Part shown: piece after piece, positions 1-7,722 of the stretch
How positions within the stretch are numbered: position 1 is the stretch's first letter
Layout of the letters: every line of letters starts with the position of its first letter
Translations under genes and position numbers: made by a program
Notes under the pieces: model-generated
The model's database searches: none
What the model was told of the DNA's origin: nothing
What the model saw: the letters and a program-made list of their open reading frames with translations, nothing else
Origin: Oxalobacter formigenes
GTDB taxonomy: Bacteria; Pseudomonadota; Gammaproteobacteria; Burkholderiales; Burkholderiaceae_D
Assembly (NCBI RefSeq): GCF_027158485.1
Contig: NZ_JAMKYJ010000020.1
Direction: 5' to 3' (one strand)
Length of the DNA: 18,024 nt

Positions 1-43
1 AAAATATCGCTTGATTCCATACTTTTTGTAAGGAATGCCACAT

Positions 44-955
44 ATGGATAAAATCAAACAAATTGAAGCATTCGTTAATGCAACAGAAAAGGGAAGCCTT
101 GCCAAAGCTGCGCTTGGGCAGGGAGTGACTCCGGTTATGCTGGGGCGGCGTATAGATGCGCTCGAACGACGTCTCGGCATTAAACTGATGCATCGTACAA
201 CTCGACATCTTACACTAACTGAGCGTGGTACGGTATTTTTCGATCAATGTAAAAAAATACTCGACGAACTGGATCAGGCGGAAAAAATGATCGGCGAAGG
301 CCTGAACAAAGCAACCGGCCACCTCATCGTCTCCGCTCCGGCTGCGTTCGGAAGAAAGCATGTAGCGCCGCATGCCCCGGCTTTTCTGGCTGCCAATCCC
401 GATGTCAAGATATCATTCAACCTGAGCGATCAAGTCGTCGACCTTGTCCGTGAAGGCTACGATCTCAGCATTCGCATTGGCGGGACAATCGATCCCAGTC
501 TTATCGCCGTAAACCTGTATTCAAACCATCGTGTCGTTTGCGCCGCACCGGATTACCTTGAAAAACATGGCGTTCCGAAAAATCTAAAGGATTTGAGCCA
601 GCATAATTGCCTGACATTCAACCTGCAGGGAGGCCAGCAACGTGGCTGGCATTTCAATGAAAACAACAAAACCGTCATTATCCGGACTGCCGGCAATCTC
701 GACTGCAACGACGGAGAACTCCTGCACCGCTGGTGTCTGGAAGGATATGGGCTGGCCTGGCGTTCGACATGGGAAATACAATCCGAACTCGCTTCCGGCA
801 AACTGGTCACCGTACTGGACGATTACGCCCTTCCCAACTACGACATCATGGCAGTTTACCCCCAGCAAAGATACCTCCCCTTGAAAACCCGCCTGTTCAT
901 TGATCATCTGAAAACAACGTACATGCAAACGGATTACTGGACACAACCACACTAA
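44..955 (+). CDS. LysR-family transcriptional regulator
   Basis: This is a DNA-binding regulator of 303 residues, the normal LysR length. Residues about 1–60 form the winged helix-turn-helix: a GSLAKAA start, then GRRIDALERRLG and the RTTRHLTLTERG wing. Residues about 87–295 form the periplasmic-binding-protein-like effector domain. An ATG at 35 is also in frame, but AAGGA at 30–34 abuts it and sits 9 nt before the ATG at 44, so I chose 44. The gene stands alone and converges on the biotin carboxylase gene. LysR proteins usually control a divergent neighbour, which would lie left of this window, so the target cannot be named. The ligand is unknown. Confidence 0.93.
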   Translation: MDKIKQIEAFVNATEKGSLAKAALGQGVTPVMLGRRIDALERRLGIKLMHRTTRHLTLTERGTVFFDQCKKILDELDQAEKMIGEGLNKATGHLIVSAPAAFGRKHVAPHAPAFLAANPDVKISFNLSDQVVDLVREGYDLSIRIGGTIDPSLIAVNLYSNHRVVCAAPDYLEKHGVPKNLKDLSQHNCLTFNLQGGQQRGWHFNENNKTVIIRTAGNLDCNDGELLHRWCLEGYGLAWRSTWEIQSELASGKLVTVLDDYALPNYDIMAVYPQQRYLPLKTRLFIDHLKTTYMQTDYWTQPH

Positions 956-1038
956 AGCATCCCGGCCTTCATTTCTGCAAGAAAATGGAGTTTTCTTACA
1001 AGAAGCGTGTGCTATCAGCAGCGATTGTCGTACAAAAT

Positions 1039-1067
1039 AAAAACCGCCGGATCAACCGGCGGTTTTT
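1039..1067. terminator. Bidirectional intrinsic terminator between lysR and the carboxylase gene
   Basis: A perfect 12-bp stem (AAAAACCGCCGG pairing with CCGGCGGTTTTT) encloses a 5-nt loop. It has T-rich flanks in both directions, so it can end transcription of the + strand regulator and of the convergent − strand carboxylase gene. Confidence 0.9.
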
Positions 1068-1113
1068 ATTTGACGAACCGAAATGCTTATAAAGCTGTTT
1101 CAGGCATTCCTGC

Positions 1114-4100
1114 TTAGGATTCGCTCGAAACTTCCGTTCCACAGAATGGACAGAATTTGGCATGTTCATCCGTAATCGGATAGGAACATTTCGGGCAAAG
1201 TTTCGGTACAGGCGACAGTTCGACAATAAGCTCTCCTTCGAGTACCGGCACCATACGATGGTCTTTCTTGAAGTCGGCCGTCTTGACGACCCGCTTGACG
1301 ATCCCGTTAACAGGAGCCAGAACCGATCTTTCCTGCTTCATGATGGAGACATTGAAGAGTTCCTGACCCTGCTTGACGATATCGCCTTCCTTGACGTGGA
1401 CAATCCAGAGATCGGCCTTGCGCGGGCTGGCGACATGATACTGGTTACCGCTTTCCGCAATAACCGAACCACTGCCGCCACCGGCAGCCGTTACGGGAGC
1501 GTCGATCTGGACTTCGCTTGTGAGAATTTCGGAATCCAGAACGTACCGTACTGTGGCAACGCCGTCATCATTAACCGGATCGATACTTAAAAGAAGCATC
1601 TGGTGCGGCTTGCCGCTGGTCGTATTGAAATTGAGCGTCTGGCCCGGTTTGATACCTTCAAACCACACATCCAGCGGCAAATGGTTCGGGTTACCGAATT
1701 TTTTCTGGAATTCGATGGTCTTGATCGCATCTGCCGGATGGTTCAGGTACATGACAAATTCTTCATCGGTCGGATCGCGTTTCAGAAGTCTTGCCAATTC
1801 AGCCCTTTCGACTTCCATGTCGACTGGTGCCAGATTTTCCAGAGGAGATACTTCCGTACGGGAAGCGATGGCATTTTTCCAGTCGGCGCCGAAGGCACTC
1901 TGGTAAACCCAGTCATCCGGGAAACCGAGCGGCAAACGTCCGAACTTGCCCAACAGAAGATTCTGGAAGGCTTCGTTACAATCACGATAGGTATCAAGGC
2001 GCTTCTGCTTGATTTCTTCCGTAAGGTCTTCTTCTTTGGTTTCAGTAACCGTTTTGAGCACGGAAAGAAGCTGCTGGACGGCTGGCAGGCCACCACGCTT
2101 GTATGCCCCGGTCACGGCCAGAAAAGCGGTATTCCATGTCGTTTGCGAACCCGGTGTCACATCGTGGTAGCGAACGATCTGGCGCGTATAGGCCAGAAAG
2201 TCGAGCATATAAGGAAGCAACTGGATATAACCCTGCTTGACAGCACCTTCCTGCGAAGAAGAAGTTGCACCACCCGGCATGGCGTAACGGATAACGTCAT
2301 GGTCAACGCCCTGGAAATAAGGCGAGCAGTAACGGTCGAAATATGGCATGAACTGCTTGCAAACGAAATTGGCATCGCGCAGCGCTTCCCGGTTGAGGCT
2401 GGTTTGAAGACCCAGTTCATCTTCCATATAAGCGGCCAGCGAACCGATATCGCCCTGACCATAGCTGCGAACCGAAGCGCCGAGACCGGCATCGACGATC
2501 TGGCAACCTGCTTCCGCAGCAGCTGCACAAGCAGGCAGGAACAGGCCATCGGTGACATGGCGATGGTAATGCAGAACCAGTTCAGGCCAGCGTTTTCTGA
2601 GTGCCGTGACCAGTTCACGCATGAATTTCGGCGGACAAACGCCAGCCATATCCTTCAAGCCCAGAATAAATTCACGGGTAACCGCTTTTTCCGACAAGCC
2701 TGAAACCCTGGACATCATGGCGATGATGGATTCAGTGACTCCGAGATAGTGGTTGATATCGAAGCCCTTGGCATAAGACAGCGACAGTGCCGGTTCAAAT
2801 ACCTTGTCCTTGCGGTCCATGACCACTTCCGTAATCGGCAACATATTGGCCGGTTCATTCAGGAAGTCAAAGCAGCGAACCACGTCATAGTGATCACAGA
2901 TCATTTCGCCAGTCAGCCTCATCAAATTTCTTGGCTGCGGGCTGTAACCCAGTACATTGGTCGAACGGATCAGCAGCTGTTTCAGGGTCTTCGGCGCAAA
3001 ACTGTTCCATTCACGCGCTTCCCTGAACGGATACGTCATGTTGGCAAGCATGGCCACATGGAAATGGGCACCACCACCGTTTTCGATGGAAAACAGGCCG
3101 AGATTGTCCAGATAAGGTCCCACGAGCCTGTCTTCCGCCAAACGCATGCGATTGCCATTATTGGACTGGGTCATGTCGCGAGTCGTGGTATCCGTAAAGT
3201 GGATTTTGCCGCTATCGCGTACAAAATCAAGCAGAGCGCGGCGGTCACCACGTGGATACGGCGATGGAGTCCGTTTTGCTTTCTGGGTGATTTCCGGCAG
3301 GATTGCCTTGAAACTGCCCAGTGATGGTGTATTGCGATTGCGATACGTTCCCAGCGAGACATAAGGGTTGTATCCACGCGCGGAAATTTCAGCCACGAGT
3401 TTGGCCAGACGTTCTTTTTCAGGTGCAAGATCCGTGTAGTTGAGCAGTTCCGGATGATCGTGAATATAGGTCGTCGTGATATTGCCGTTACGGAAATTTT
3501 CATCGCTGATGATTTTTTCCATAAACGGAATGGTTGTTTTCAGCCCACCGATCACATATTCGGAAAGCGCACGCTCCATGATACCCATCGTTTTCTGCCA
3601 GTCGTGCGAATAGGTAATCAACAGGGCACCAGCCGAATCATAATTGGACGGGAATTCGTAACCGGCCGACAGATTCGAATCGAGACGGACACCGGGACCG
3701 CCAGTCGACACGTAACGGGTAATCAGTCCCGAATTTGGTGTAAATCCATCCTGAGGGTCTTCCAGATTCACCCGTACCTGCATGGAGGTGAAGATCGGGC
3801 GGGTATTTTCTTCGTTGAAACGCAGTTCCGAACCGAAAGCGATAGCAATCTGTTCTTCCACAAGGTCAACCCCGTAACGGCTTTCGGTAATACCGTGTTC
3901 AACCTGCAAACGGGTATTGACTTCAATCATGTATGGCGTCGAGTCTTCGGTCACCAGAAACTCGACCGTGGCAACCGAGTGGTAACCGACTGCCAGAACC
4001 ATCCGGCGGGCATATTCCTTGAGTTGCTCACGCAGTTCCGGCGTGATGCCCTTCCATGGCGAAGGCGTGATTTCAATCAGCTTCTGGTTATTACGCTGTA

Positions 4101-4830
4101 CGGTACAGTCGCGTTCGTCAAAGGCAAACACATTGCCCCAACGGTCAGCAATCACCTGAATTTCAATGTGATGGACATTGGGCAGATATTTTTCGACAAA
4201 CAGGCGTGGATTGCCGAAAGAAGCCTGAGCCATGGCCGACGCTTTCATAAAGGCATCTTCCAGTTCTTCCTGATTGGTCACACGGAAAATACCTCGTCCG
4301 CCACCACCGCCTTCAGCTTTCAGCATGATCGGCAAACCGATTTCCTCGATGATGGCCCTTGCCTGTTCAACGTCAACCGAATCATCCGACCCCGGAACAA
4401 CAGGAACGCCTACCTGACGGGCGATAATACGAGCCTGAACCTTGTTGCCCAGTTTGTACATGGCATCGGCAGAAGCGCCAATGAAGGTGATACCGGCTTC
4501 TTCAGCCAGTTTCGGGAAAAGCATGTCTTCGCTGGCAAAACCCCAGCCCGGATGCATGGCCACAACATTGCGTTGCTTGGCCAGTTCCATGATCCTCTCA
4601 AGATGGAGGTAGGCACGTGGATCAGAACCCAGAAGAATCAATTCCTGAGCGGAAGCGGCCGCAGGTTGCGTCTTGTCGACATCGGTAACGGTCATTGCAG
4701 AAACAGCTTCGAACCGTTCTCCAATGGATCGGCAAATACGACGTGCCGGGATACCGCGGTTTACAACCAGAATGACTTTGCCGCGGAGAGACTCCCGGAC
4801 TTCCTCAAAGGTTCTTTTTTTAAGATTCAT
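1114..4830 (-). CDS. Pyruvate-carboxylase-like multidomain biotin carboxylase with C-terminal zinc ribbon
   Basis: A single-chain biotin enzyme of 1238 residues, a little longer than usual pyruvate carboxylases. It probably carboxylates pyruvate or another 2-oxoacid with ATP and bicarbonate. Residues about 17–470 are the biotin carboxylase: Gly-rich ATP loop 174–180, ERDC at 239–242, IEVNTR at 302–307. Residues about 540–815 are the carboxyltransferase: DTTTRD at 547–552, Arg622, carbamyl-Lys region KDMAG at 726–730 and HRH metal site at 756–758. A pyruvate-carboxylase-type linker follows, then a biotinyl domain with Lys1165. Departures: the biotin site is IMKQE rather than AMKME, PGG is followed by ATSS instead of a QxTN-type sequence, and the end carries CPKC…CPFC (Cys 1212, 1215, 1227, 1230). 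An in-frame GTG at 4845 has no Shine-Dalgarno; the ATG at 4830 has GAGAAG just upstream. The ligase gene birA lies upstream on the same strand. Substrate identity is inferred. Confidence 0.85.
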   Translation of the reverse strand: MNLKKRTFEEVRESLRGKVILVVNRGIPARRICRSIGERFEAVSAMTVTDVDKTQPAAASAQELILLGSDPRAYLHLERIMELAKQRNVVAMHPGWGFASEDMLFPKLAEEAGITFIGASADAMYKLGNKVQARIIARQVGVPVVPGSDDSVDVEQARAIIEEIGLPIMLKAEGGGGGRGIFRVTNQEELEDAFMKASAMAQASFGNPRLFVEKYLPNVHHIEIQVIADRWGNVFAFDERDCTVQRNNQKLIEITPSPWKGITPELREQLKEYARRMVLAVGYHSVATVEFLVTEDSTPYMIEVNTRLQVEHGITESRYGVDLVEEQIAIAFGSELRFNEENTRPIFTSMQVRVNLEDPQDGFTPNSGLITRYVSTGGPGVRLDSNLSAGYEFPSNYDSAGALLITYSHDWQKTMGIMERALSEYVIGGLKTTIPFMEKIISDENFRNGNITTTYIHDHPELLNYTDLAPEKERLAKLVAEISARGYNPYVSLGTYRNRNTPSLGSFKAILPEITQKAKRTPSPYPRGDRRALLDFVRDSGKIHFTDTTTRDMTQSNNGNRMRLAEDRLVGPYLDNLGLFSIENGGGAHFHVAMLANMTYPFREAREWNSFAPKTLKQLLIRSTNVLGYSPQPRNLMRLTGEMICDHYDVVRCFDFLNEPANMLPITEVVMDRKDKVFEPALSLSYAKGFDINHYLGVTESIIAMMSRVSGLSEKAVTREFILGLKDMAGVCPPKFMRELVTALRKRWPELVLHYHRHVTDGLFLPACAAAAEAGCQIVDAGLGASVRSYGQGDIGSLAAYMEDELGLQTSLNREALRDANFVCKQFMPYFDRYCSPYFQGVDHDVIRYAMPGGATSSSQEGAVKQGYIQLLPYMLDFLAYTRQIVRYHDVTPGSQTTWNTAFLAVTGAYKRGGLPAVQQLLSVLKTVTETKEEDLTEEIKQKRLDTYRDCNEAFQNLLLGKFGRLPLGFPDDWVYQSAFGADWKNAIASRTEVSPLENLAPVDMEVERAELARLLKRDPTDEEFVMYLNHPADAIKTIEFQKKFGNPNHLPLDVWFEGIKPGQTLNFNTTSGKPHQMLLLSIDPVNDDGVATVRYVLDSEILTSEVQIDAPVTAAGGGSGSVIAESGNQYHVASPRKADLWIVHVKEGDIVKQGQELFNVSIMKQERSVLAPVNGIVKRVVKTADFKKDHRMVPVLEGELIVELSPVPKLCPKCSYPITDEHAKFCPFCGTEVSSES

Positions 4831-5235
4831 TTCTCTTCTCAGCACAGTCGCTGATTCAATCTGTTATTGGAAATACACCAAAAACTCCGCCGTTTCTGGC
4901 CAAGATAAAAAACGGATGGCAAAACCGCCTGAAGCAGGGTCGGCAAACGTGGCATTGTTTCACCAAATTCAGCCAAACCCGGCTTCAAAAGCCAAATATG
5001 TTAATTTTAAAGCAAATTATAAAATATGTAATGACGTTGTTTCCCATGAAAAACTCTGAAAACAAAGAAATTTCCATTTCTGCACAGTTTCATCACTTAA
5101 AACTCCCGATGAATGTACCCAACATGCTTTAAAACGGAGATTCATAATGTGGAAAACGGGATTGTGCCATCTGGCAACCAGATCACAAATAATGTAATTG
5201 CTCCCGGAATGACCAGAAACATGCTCTGATTCCAT
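4831..5235. other. 405-bp non-coding region upstream of the carboxylase gene
   Basis: I see no convincing gene here. It is AT-rich in the middle. A perfect −10 box (TATAAT, minus strand, 5021→5016) could start a transcript with a leader of about 180 nt for the carboxylase gene, but the matching −35 (GAAACA, 5043→5038, 16-bp spacing) is poor. A 25-nt hairpin at 5163–5187 is listed separately. Confidence 0.4.
5162..5188. repeat. Imperfect inverted repeat (hairpin), function unknown
   Basis: TTGTG-cc-ATCTGG-CAA-CCAGAT-CACAA folds into 11 pairs with a 2-nt bulge and a 3-nt loop. Neither strand has a T-run after it, so it is not a standard terminator. The TGTG…CACA spacing (17 nt) is too wide for a CRP-type site. 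Confidence 0.5.
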
Positions 5236-5262
5236 AAAAACGAAAACGTCTGTCACTCAGAC
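5236..5262 (-). terminator. Probable terminator overlapping the birA stop codon
   Basis: On the minus strand GTCTG-AGTGA-CAGAC is followed by GTTTTCGTTTTT. The birA TGA lies in the loop. The stem is short, so strength is uncertain. Confidence 0.5.
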
Positions 5263-5969
5263 ACTTTTCTTATCGCGCCTCGCATGAATGTCTGGATGCC
5301 CTCCCCGGTTGCCAGCAACAAACCGCCGCGCTCATCAATACCCACCAGTACGCCAGTGACAAGTGATCCATCTACGTCAAGACATACCTTCTCATTCAGC
5401 CACAATAGCCGGGAAAACGCCTCGTTTCGCCAGGATGTCGAAAAGCTGCCAAGATCAAGCTTCGCCAGTCGATCAGCCAGATTTTCAACAATAATTTCCG
5501 GAGTCAGATTTCTCGCTACCACAGGATCGACGCCATACAGGCTGGTAGCTGGAAGTGCCGCATTTTCGCGAAGAGAAAGTGAATCCGGAGAAGAAACCAG
5601 ATTGATGCCAATACCGGCGACCAGTTTCTCGCCTTTTTGCTCAAGGAGGATGCCCGCGACTTTACCTCCTTCAATCACCAGATCATTTAACCACTTGATT
5701 TTGATGTCGAAGCCGAAATCCGCAAGTGTTGCAGCAATGCAACAAGACAATGCCAAAGCCGCTTCCGTATTATTAAAAGGAGCCGTATAGGGAAGCCGGA
5801 TAGCGGCGTAAACATTCCCTTGAGGACTGATCCATGAACGGCCATATTGACCGCGGCCGGCAGTCTGTTCATAAGAAATAAGCGCATCAAAAACGGAAAA
5901 ACGGGAATCCGCCACCATTTTCCAGGCCGCATTCAAAACCGAATCGGTACTTTCAAGTACAGTAAGCAT
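5253..5969 (-). CDS. birA: Biotin–[carboxylase/BCCP] ligase, monofunctional
   Basis: A cytoplasmic biotin protein ligase that makes biotinyl-5'-AMP and transfers biotin to a lysine of carboxylase domains. At 238 residues it lacks the N-terminal DNA-binding domain of E. coli BirA, so it is probably not a repressor. Visible motifs: ESTDS at 6–10, the biotinyl-AMP loop GRGQYGR at 38–44, KWLNDL at 92–97, KVAGILLE at 103–110, GIGINL at 119–124, and a C-terminal SH3-like part from about 190. The loop normally reads GRGRxGR; Gln41 replaces the Arg equivalent to E. coli Arg118. The start ATG has no Shine-Dalgarno, but a 9-codon ORF ends 3 nt upstream. It lies just upstream of a biotin enzyme on the same strand, although a terminator and 0.4 kb separate them. 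Confidence 0.92.
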   Translation of the reverse strand: MLTVLESTDSVLNAAWKMVADSRFSVFDALISYEQTAGRGQYGRSWISPQGNVYAAIRLPYTAPFNNTEAALALSCCIAATLADFGFDIKIKWLNDLVIEGGKVAGILLEQKGEKLVAGIGINLVSSPDSLSLRENAALPATSLYGVDPVVARNLTPEIIVENLADRLAKLDLGSFSTSWRNEAFSRLLWLNEKVCLDVDGSLVTGVLVGIDERGGLLLATGEGIQTFMRGAIRKVSE

Positions 5970-5972
5970 AAT

Positions 5973-6002
5973 TTACAAATTGAATAGCATTTTTTTCACC
6001 AT
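5973..6002 (-). CDS. Candidate 9-codon leader ORF coupled to birA
   Basis: ATG…TAA encoding MVKKMLFNL. It is preceded by AAAGGTG (minus strand, 6013→6007), 4 nt before the ATG. The TAA ends 3 nt before the birA ATG, which has no ribosome site of its own. Ribosomes finishing here could restart on birA. This is inferred from spacing only. Confidence 0.35.
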   Translation of the reverse strand: MVKKMLFNL

Positions 6003-6053
6003 CTTTCACCTTTTGAGAAAAAGGGATTTCAGATTTCTGATTAATGACAGTCG

Positions 6054-6081
6054 AAAAAAGCGACCGTTTCGGGTCGCTTTT
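6054..6081 (-). terminator. Intrinsic terminator of the PLP lyase gene
   Basis: On the minus strand AAAAGCGACC pairs with GGTCGCTTTT around a 6-nt loop, followed by a run of T (six in plus-strand A, 6054–6059). It starts 22 nt after the lyase stop. Confidence 0.9.
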
Positions 6082-6102
6082 CAAACTGCGTCAGCAAACG
6101 GA

Positions 6103-7557
6103 TTACAGACTGTCGCCGAAATCTTCTCTGAACTTGGCAAGCAATTTCTGTGGCCAGTCGGAAGACGCTTCCAGACGACCGACAAAGAAACGCAGCACTT
6201 TCGGTTCTTCGGTGAATCTCAGACCACCGATCAACTCACGGTTTTTCCACAGCCATTCAATACGGTCTTCCGCATACTTGACCTGAGACAGAGTAAACAC
6301 ACGGCGTGGGAAAGCGAGACGCAGCAATTCAACTTCAGACGGTACGTCATTACCCTGTTCGTCACGGTCCATCGAAATCGTACCACGTTCCATACCACGG
6401 ACACCGGAAACGATATACAAGGCAGCAGCCAAGGCACCGGCAGGATAATCGAAAGAACTCAGATGAGGCAGGAATCCTCTGGCATCCAGATGGCAACCGA
6501 GGCCACCGGCTGGCGTAATGACAGGAATGCCTTTTTTGTCCAGACTGTCGACCAGATATTTGATGAATTCTGGCGAATGACGGATAACGTTCCAGTCAAC
6601 TGCTTCACGCATGCCAACTGCCATCGATTCGATTTCACGAACGGAAATACCACCATAAGTAAGAAAGCCTTCGAACAGAGGAATCATGTCGCGCATTTTC
6701 AGATACAGTTCCTTGTTCTTCGTAGCAATGCCACCCCCACGGGAACAGCTGATCTTGCGGGCCGAGAAGTAAATAACATCAGACAAATCGCAGAGCGTAC
6801 GCAGGATCTCTGCAGGGCTCTTGTCCATGAATTCCGGTTCACGCATCTTGATGAAATACATGTTTTCGCAAACCAGACTGATATCCAGAACAATCATGAT
6901 ACCGTTTTCGTCAGCGACCTTGCGGACGGCACGCATGTTTTCAACCGAGAAAGGTTGGCCACCAATCAGGTTGGTGCCGGCTTCCATACGGATGTACGGG
7001 ATATGTTCCTTGCCGTGAGTTTTGATCAGGTCTTTCAGCTTGCCGATATCCATATTGCCCTTGAAAGGCTTGTCGGATTTGATTTCAAGCGCGTCATCCG
7101 TAAACAGTTCAGCCACTTTGCCGCCAGCCAGTTCGATATGTGCTTTCGTCGTCGTAAAATGGAAGTTCATCGGAACGATATCGCCCTTTTTGACGAAGAC
7201 CTGCGAAATGATATGTTCGGCAGCACGCCCCTGATGAGCTGGCAGGAAATATTCCGTGCCCAGCACTTCTTCAACAACTTCCTGCAAACGGTTAAACGAT
7301 TCGGAACCGGCATAAGCATCATCGGCAACCATCATCGAAGCGATCTGCTGATCGGACATGGCATTCGTACCGCTGTCTGTCAGCATGTCCATAAACACAT
7401 CGCGGTTCTGGAGCAGGAATGTATTGAAACCGGCGTCTTCCATCGCTTTCAGTCGTTGCTCAATCGGCAAAAGATTAAGTTTCTGAACAACACGCACCTT
7501 ATGCATTTCAATAGGAACGTACTCACCGCTGGTCATCTTGATTGTTTCGTTGGACAT
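6103..7557 (-). CDS. Tyrosine phenol-lyase/tryptophanase family PLP-dependent beta-eliminating lyase
   Basis: A cytoplasmic PLP enzyme of 484 residues (family usual 456–470) expected to split an aromatic amino acid, or cysteine/serine, into pyruvate, ammonia and the side-chain leaving group. Compared from memory with Citrobacter tyrosine phenol-lyase, it keeps DSGTNAMSD at 61–69, Tyr82 (Tyr71), QGR at 109–111, Thr135 (Thr124), Asn196, Asp225 (Asp214), Tyr301, the PLP lysine Lys268 (Lys257), Arg391 (Arg381), Arg413 (Arg404) and Phe457–458 (Phe448–449). Arg391 and Thr135 favour tyrosine phenol-lyase over tryptophanase, which has Ile at the Arg381 position. Odd: Leu228 stands where Arg217 contacts the PLP phenolate, and Arg267 replaces Lys256. 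The N-terminus is about 11 residues longer than the Citrobacter enzyme. The gene has its own terminator. Substrate is uncertain and a tryptophanase label is possible. Confidence 0.85.
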   Translation of the reverse strand: MSNETIKMTSGEYVPIEMHKVRVVQKLNLLPIEQRLKAMEDAGFNTFLLQNRDVFMDMLTDSGTNAMSDQQIASMMVADDAYAGSESFNRLQEVVEEVLGTEYFLPAHQGRAAEHIISQVFVKKGDIVPMNFHFTTTKAHIELAGGKVAELFTDDALEIKSDKPFKGNMDIGKLKDLIKTHGKEHIPYIRMEAGTNLIGGQPFSVENMRAVRKVADENGIMIVLDISLVCENMYFIKMREPEFMDKSPAEILRTLCDLSDVIYFSARKISCSRGGGIATKNKELYLKMRDMIPLFEGFLTYGGISVREIESMAVGMREAVDWNVIRHSPEFIKYLVDSLDKKGIPVITPAGGLGCHLDARGFLPHLSSFDYPAGALAAALYIVSGVRGMERGTISMDRDEQGNDVPSEVELLRLAFPRRVFTLSQVKYAEDRIEWLWKNRELIGGLRFTEEPKVLRFFVGRLEASSDWPQKLLAKFREDFGDSL

Positions 7558-7581
7558 AAAAATCTCAGTAGGTTGGATCGT

Positions 7582-7627
7582 AAAAAATAAAAGACTTCCC
7601 GTCTGGACAGCTAAACAGCAGGAAGTC
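7582..7627 (-). terminator. Terminator-like hairpin in the lyase leader (possible attenuator)
   Basis: On the minus strand GACTTCC (7627→7621) and GGAAGTC (7599→7593) pair across a 21-nt loop, followed at once by TTTTATTTTTT. It points toward the lyase and ends 24 nt before its ATG. It may be a conditional terminator of the lyase transcript, or may stop read-through from tRNA-Pro. Confidence 0.6.
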
Positions 7628-7695
7628 GGCTTATCTGAAAAATCAATACTTCATTGCCTCTGTTGCATGACAAATACGTCGATTTTATTCCATTT

Positions 7696-7722
7696 TTATA
7701 TCAAAAACGCAATTCGATATAA
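7696..7722. promoter_or_regulatory. Candidate operator: inverted repeat TTATATC-N13-GATATAA
   Basis: Perfect 7-bp arms at 7696–7702 and 7716–7722, extendable to 9 of 10 pairs. Arm centres are 20 bp apart, about two helical turns. A TATAAA-like −10 for the minus strand overlaps one arm, so a dimeric regulator could act here. Confidence 0.35.

Noticed and set aside
1603..2703. A 366-codon + strand open frame
   Set aside because: Antisense shadow of the carboxyltransferase domain.
3454..4854. A 466-codon + strand open frame
   Set aside because: Antisense shadow of the carboxylase gene; composition is odd (rich in His, Phe, Arg) and there is no ribosome site.
5162..5188. CRP-like site (TGTG…CACA)
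   Set aside because: The half-sites are 17 nt apart, far wider than a CRP operator, and pair as a hairpin instead.
5017..5256. A 79-codon minus frame whose GTG overlaps the birA stop
   Set aside because: No ribosome site, unusual composition (many Trp, His, Cys), crosses a hairpin and a probable terminator.
5980..7590. A 536-codon open frame on the + strand
   Set aside because: It is the antisense shadow of the PLP lyase; the translation has no family-like pattern, while the minus strand encodes a clear lyase with a terminator.
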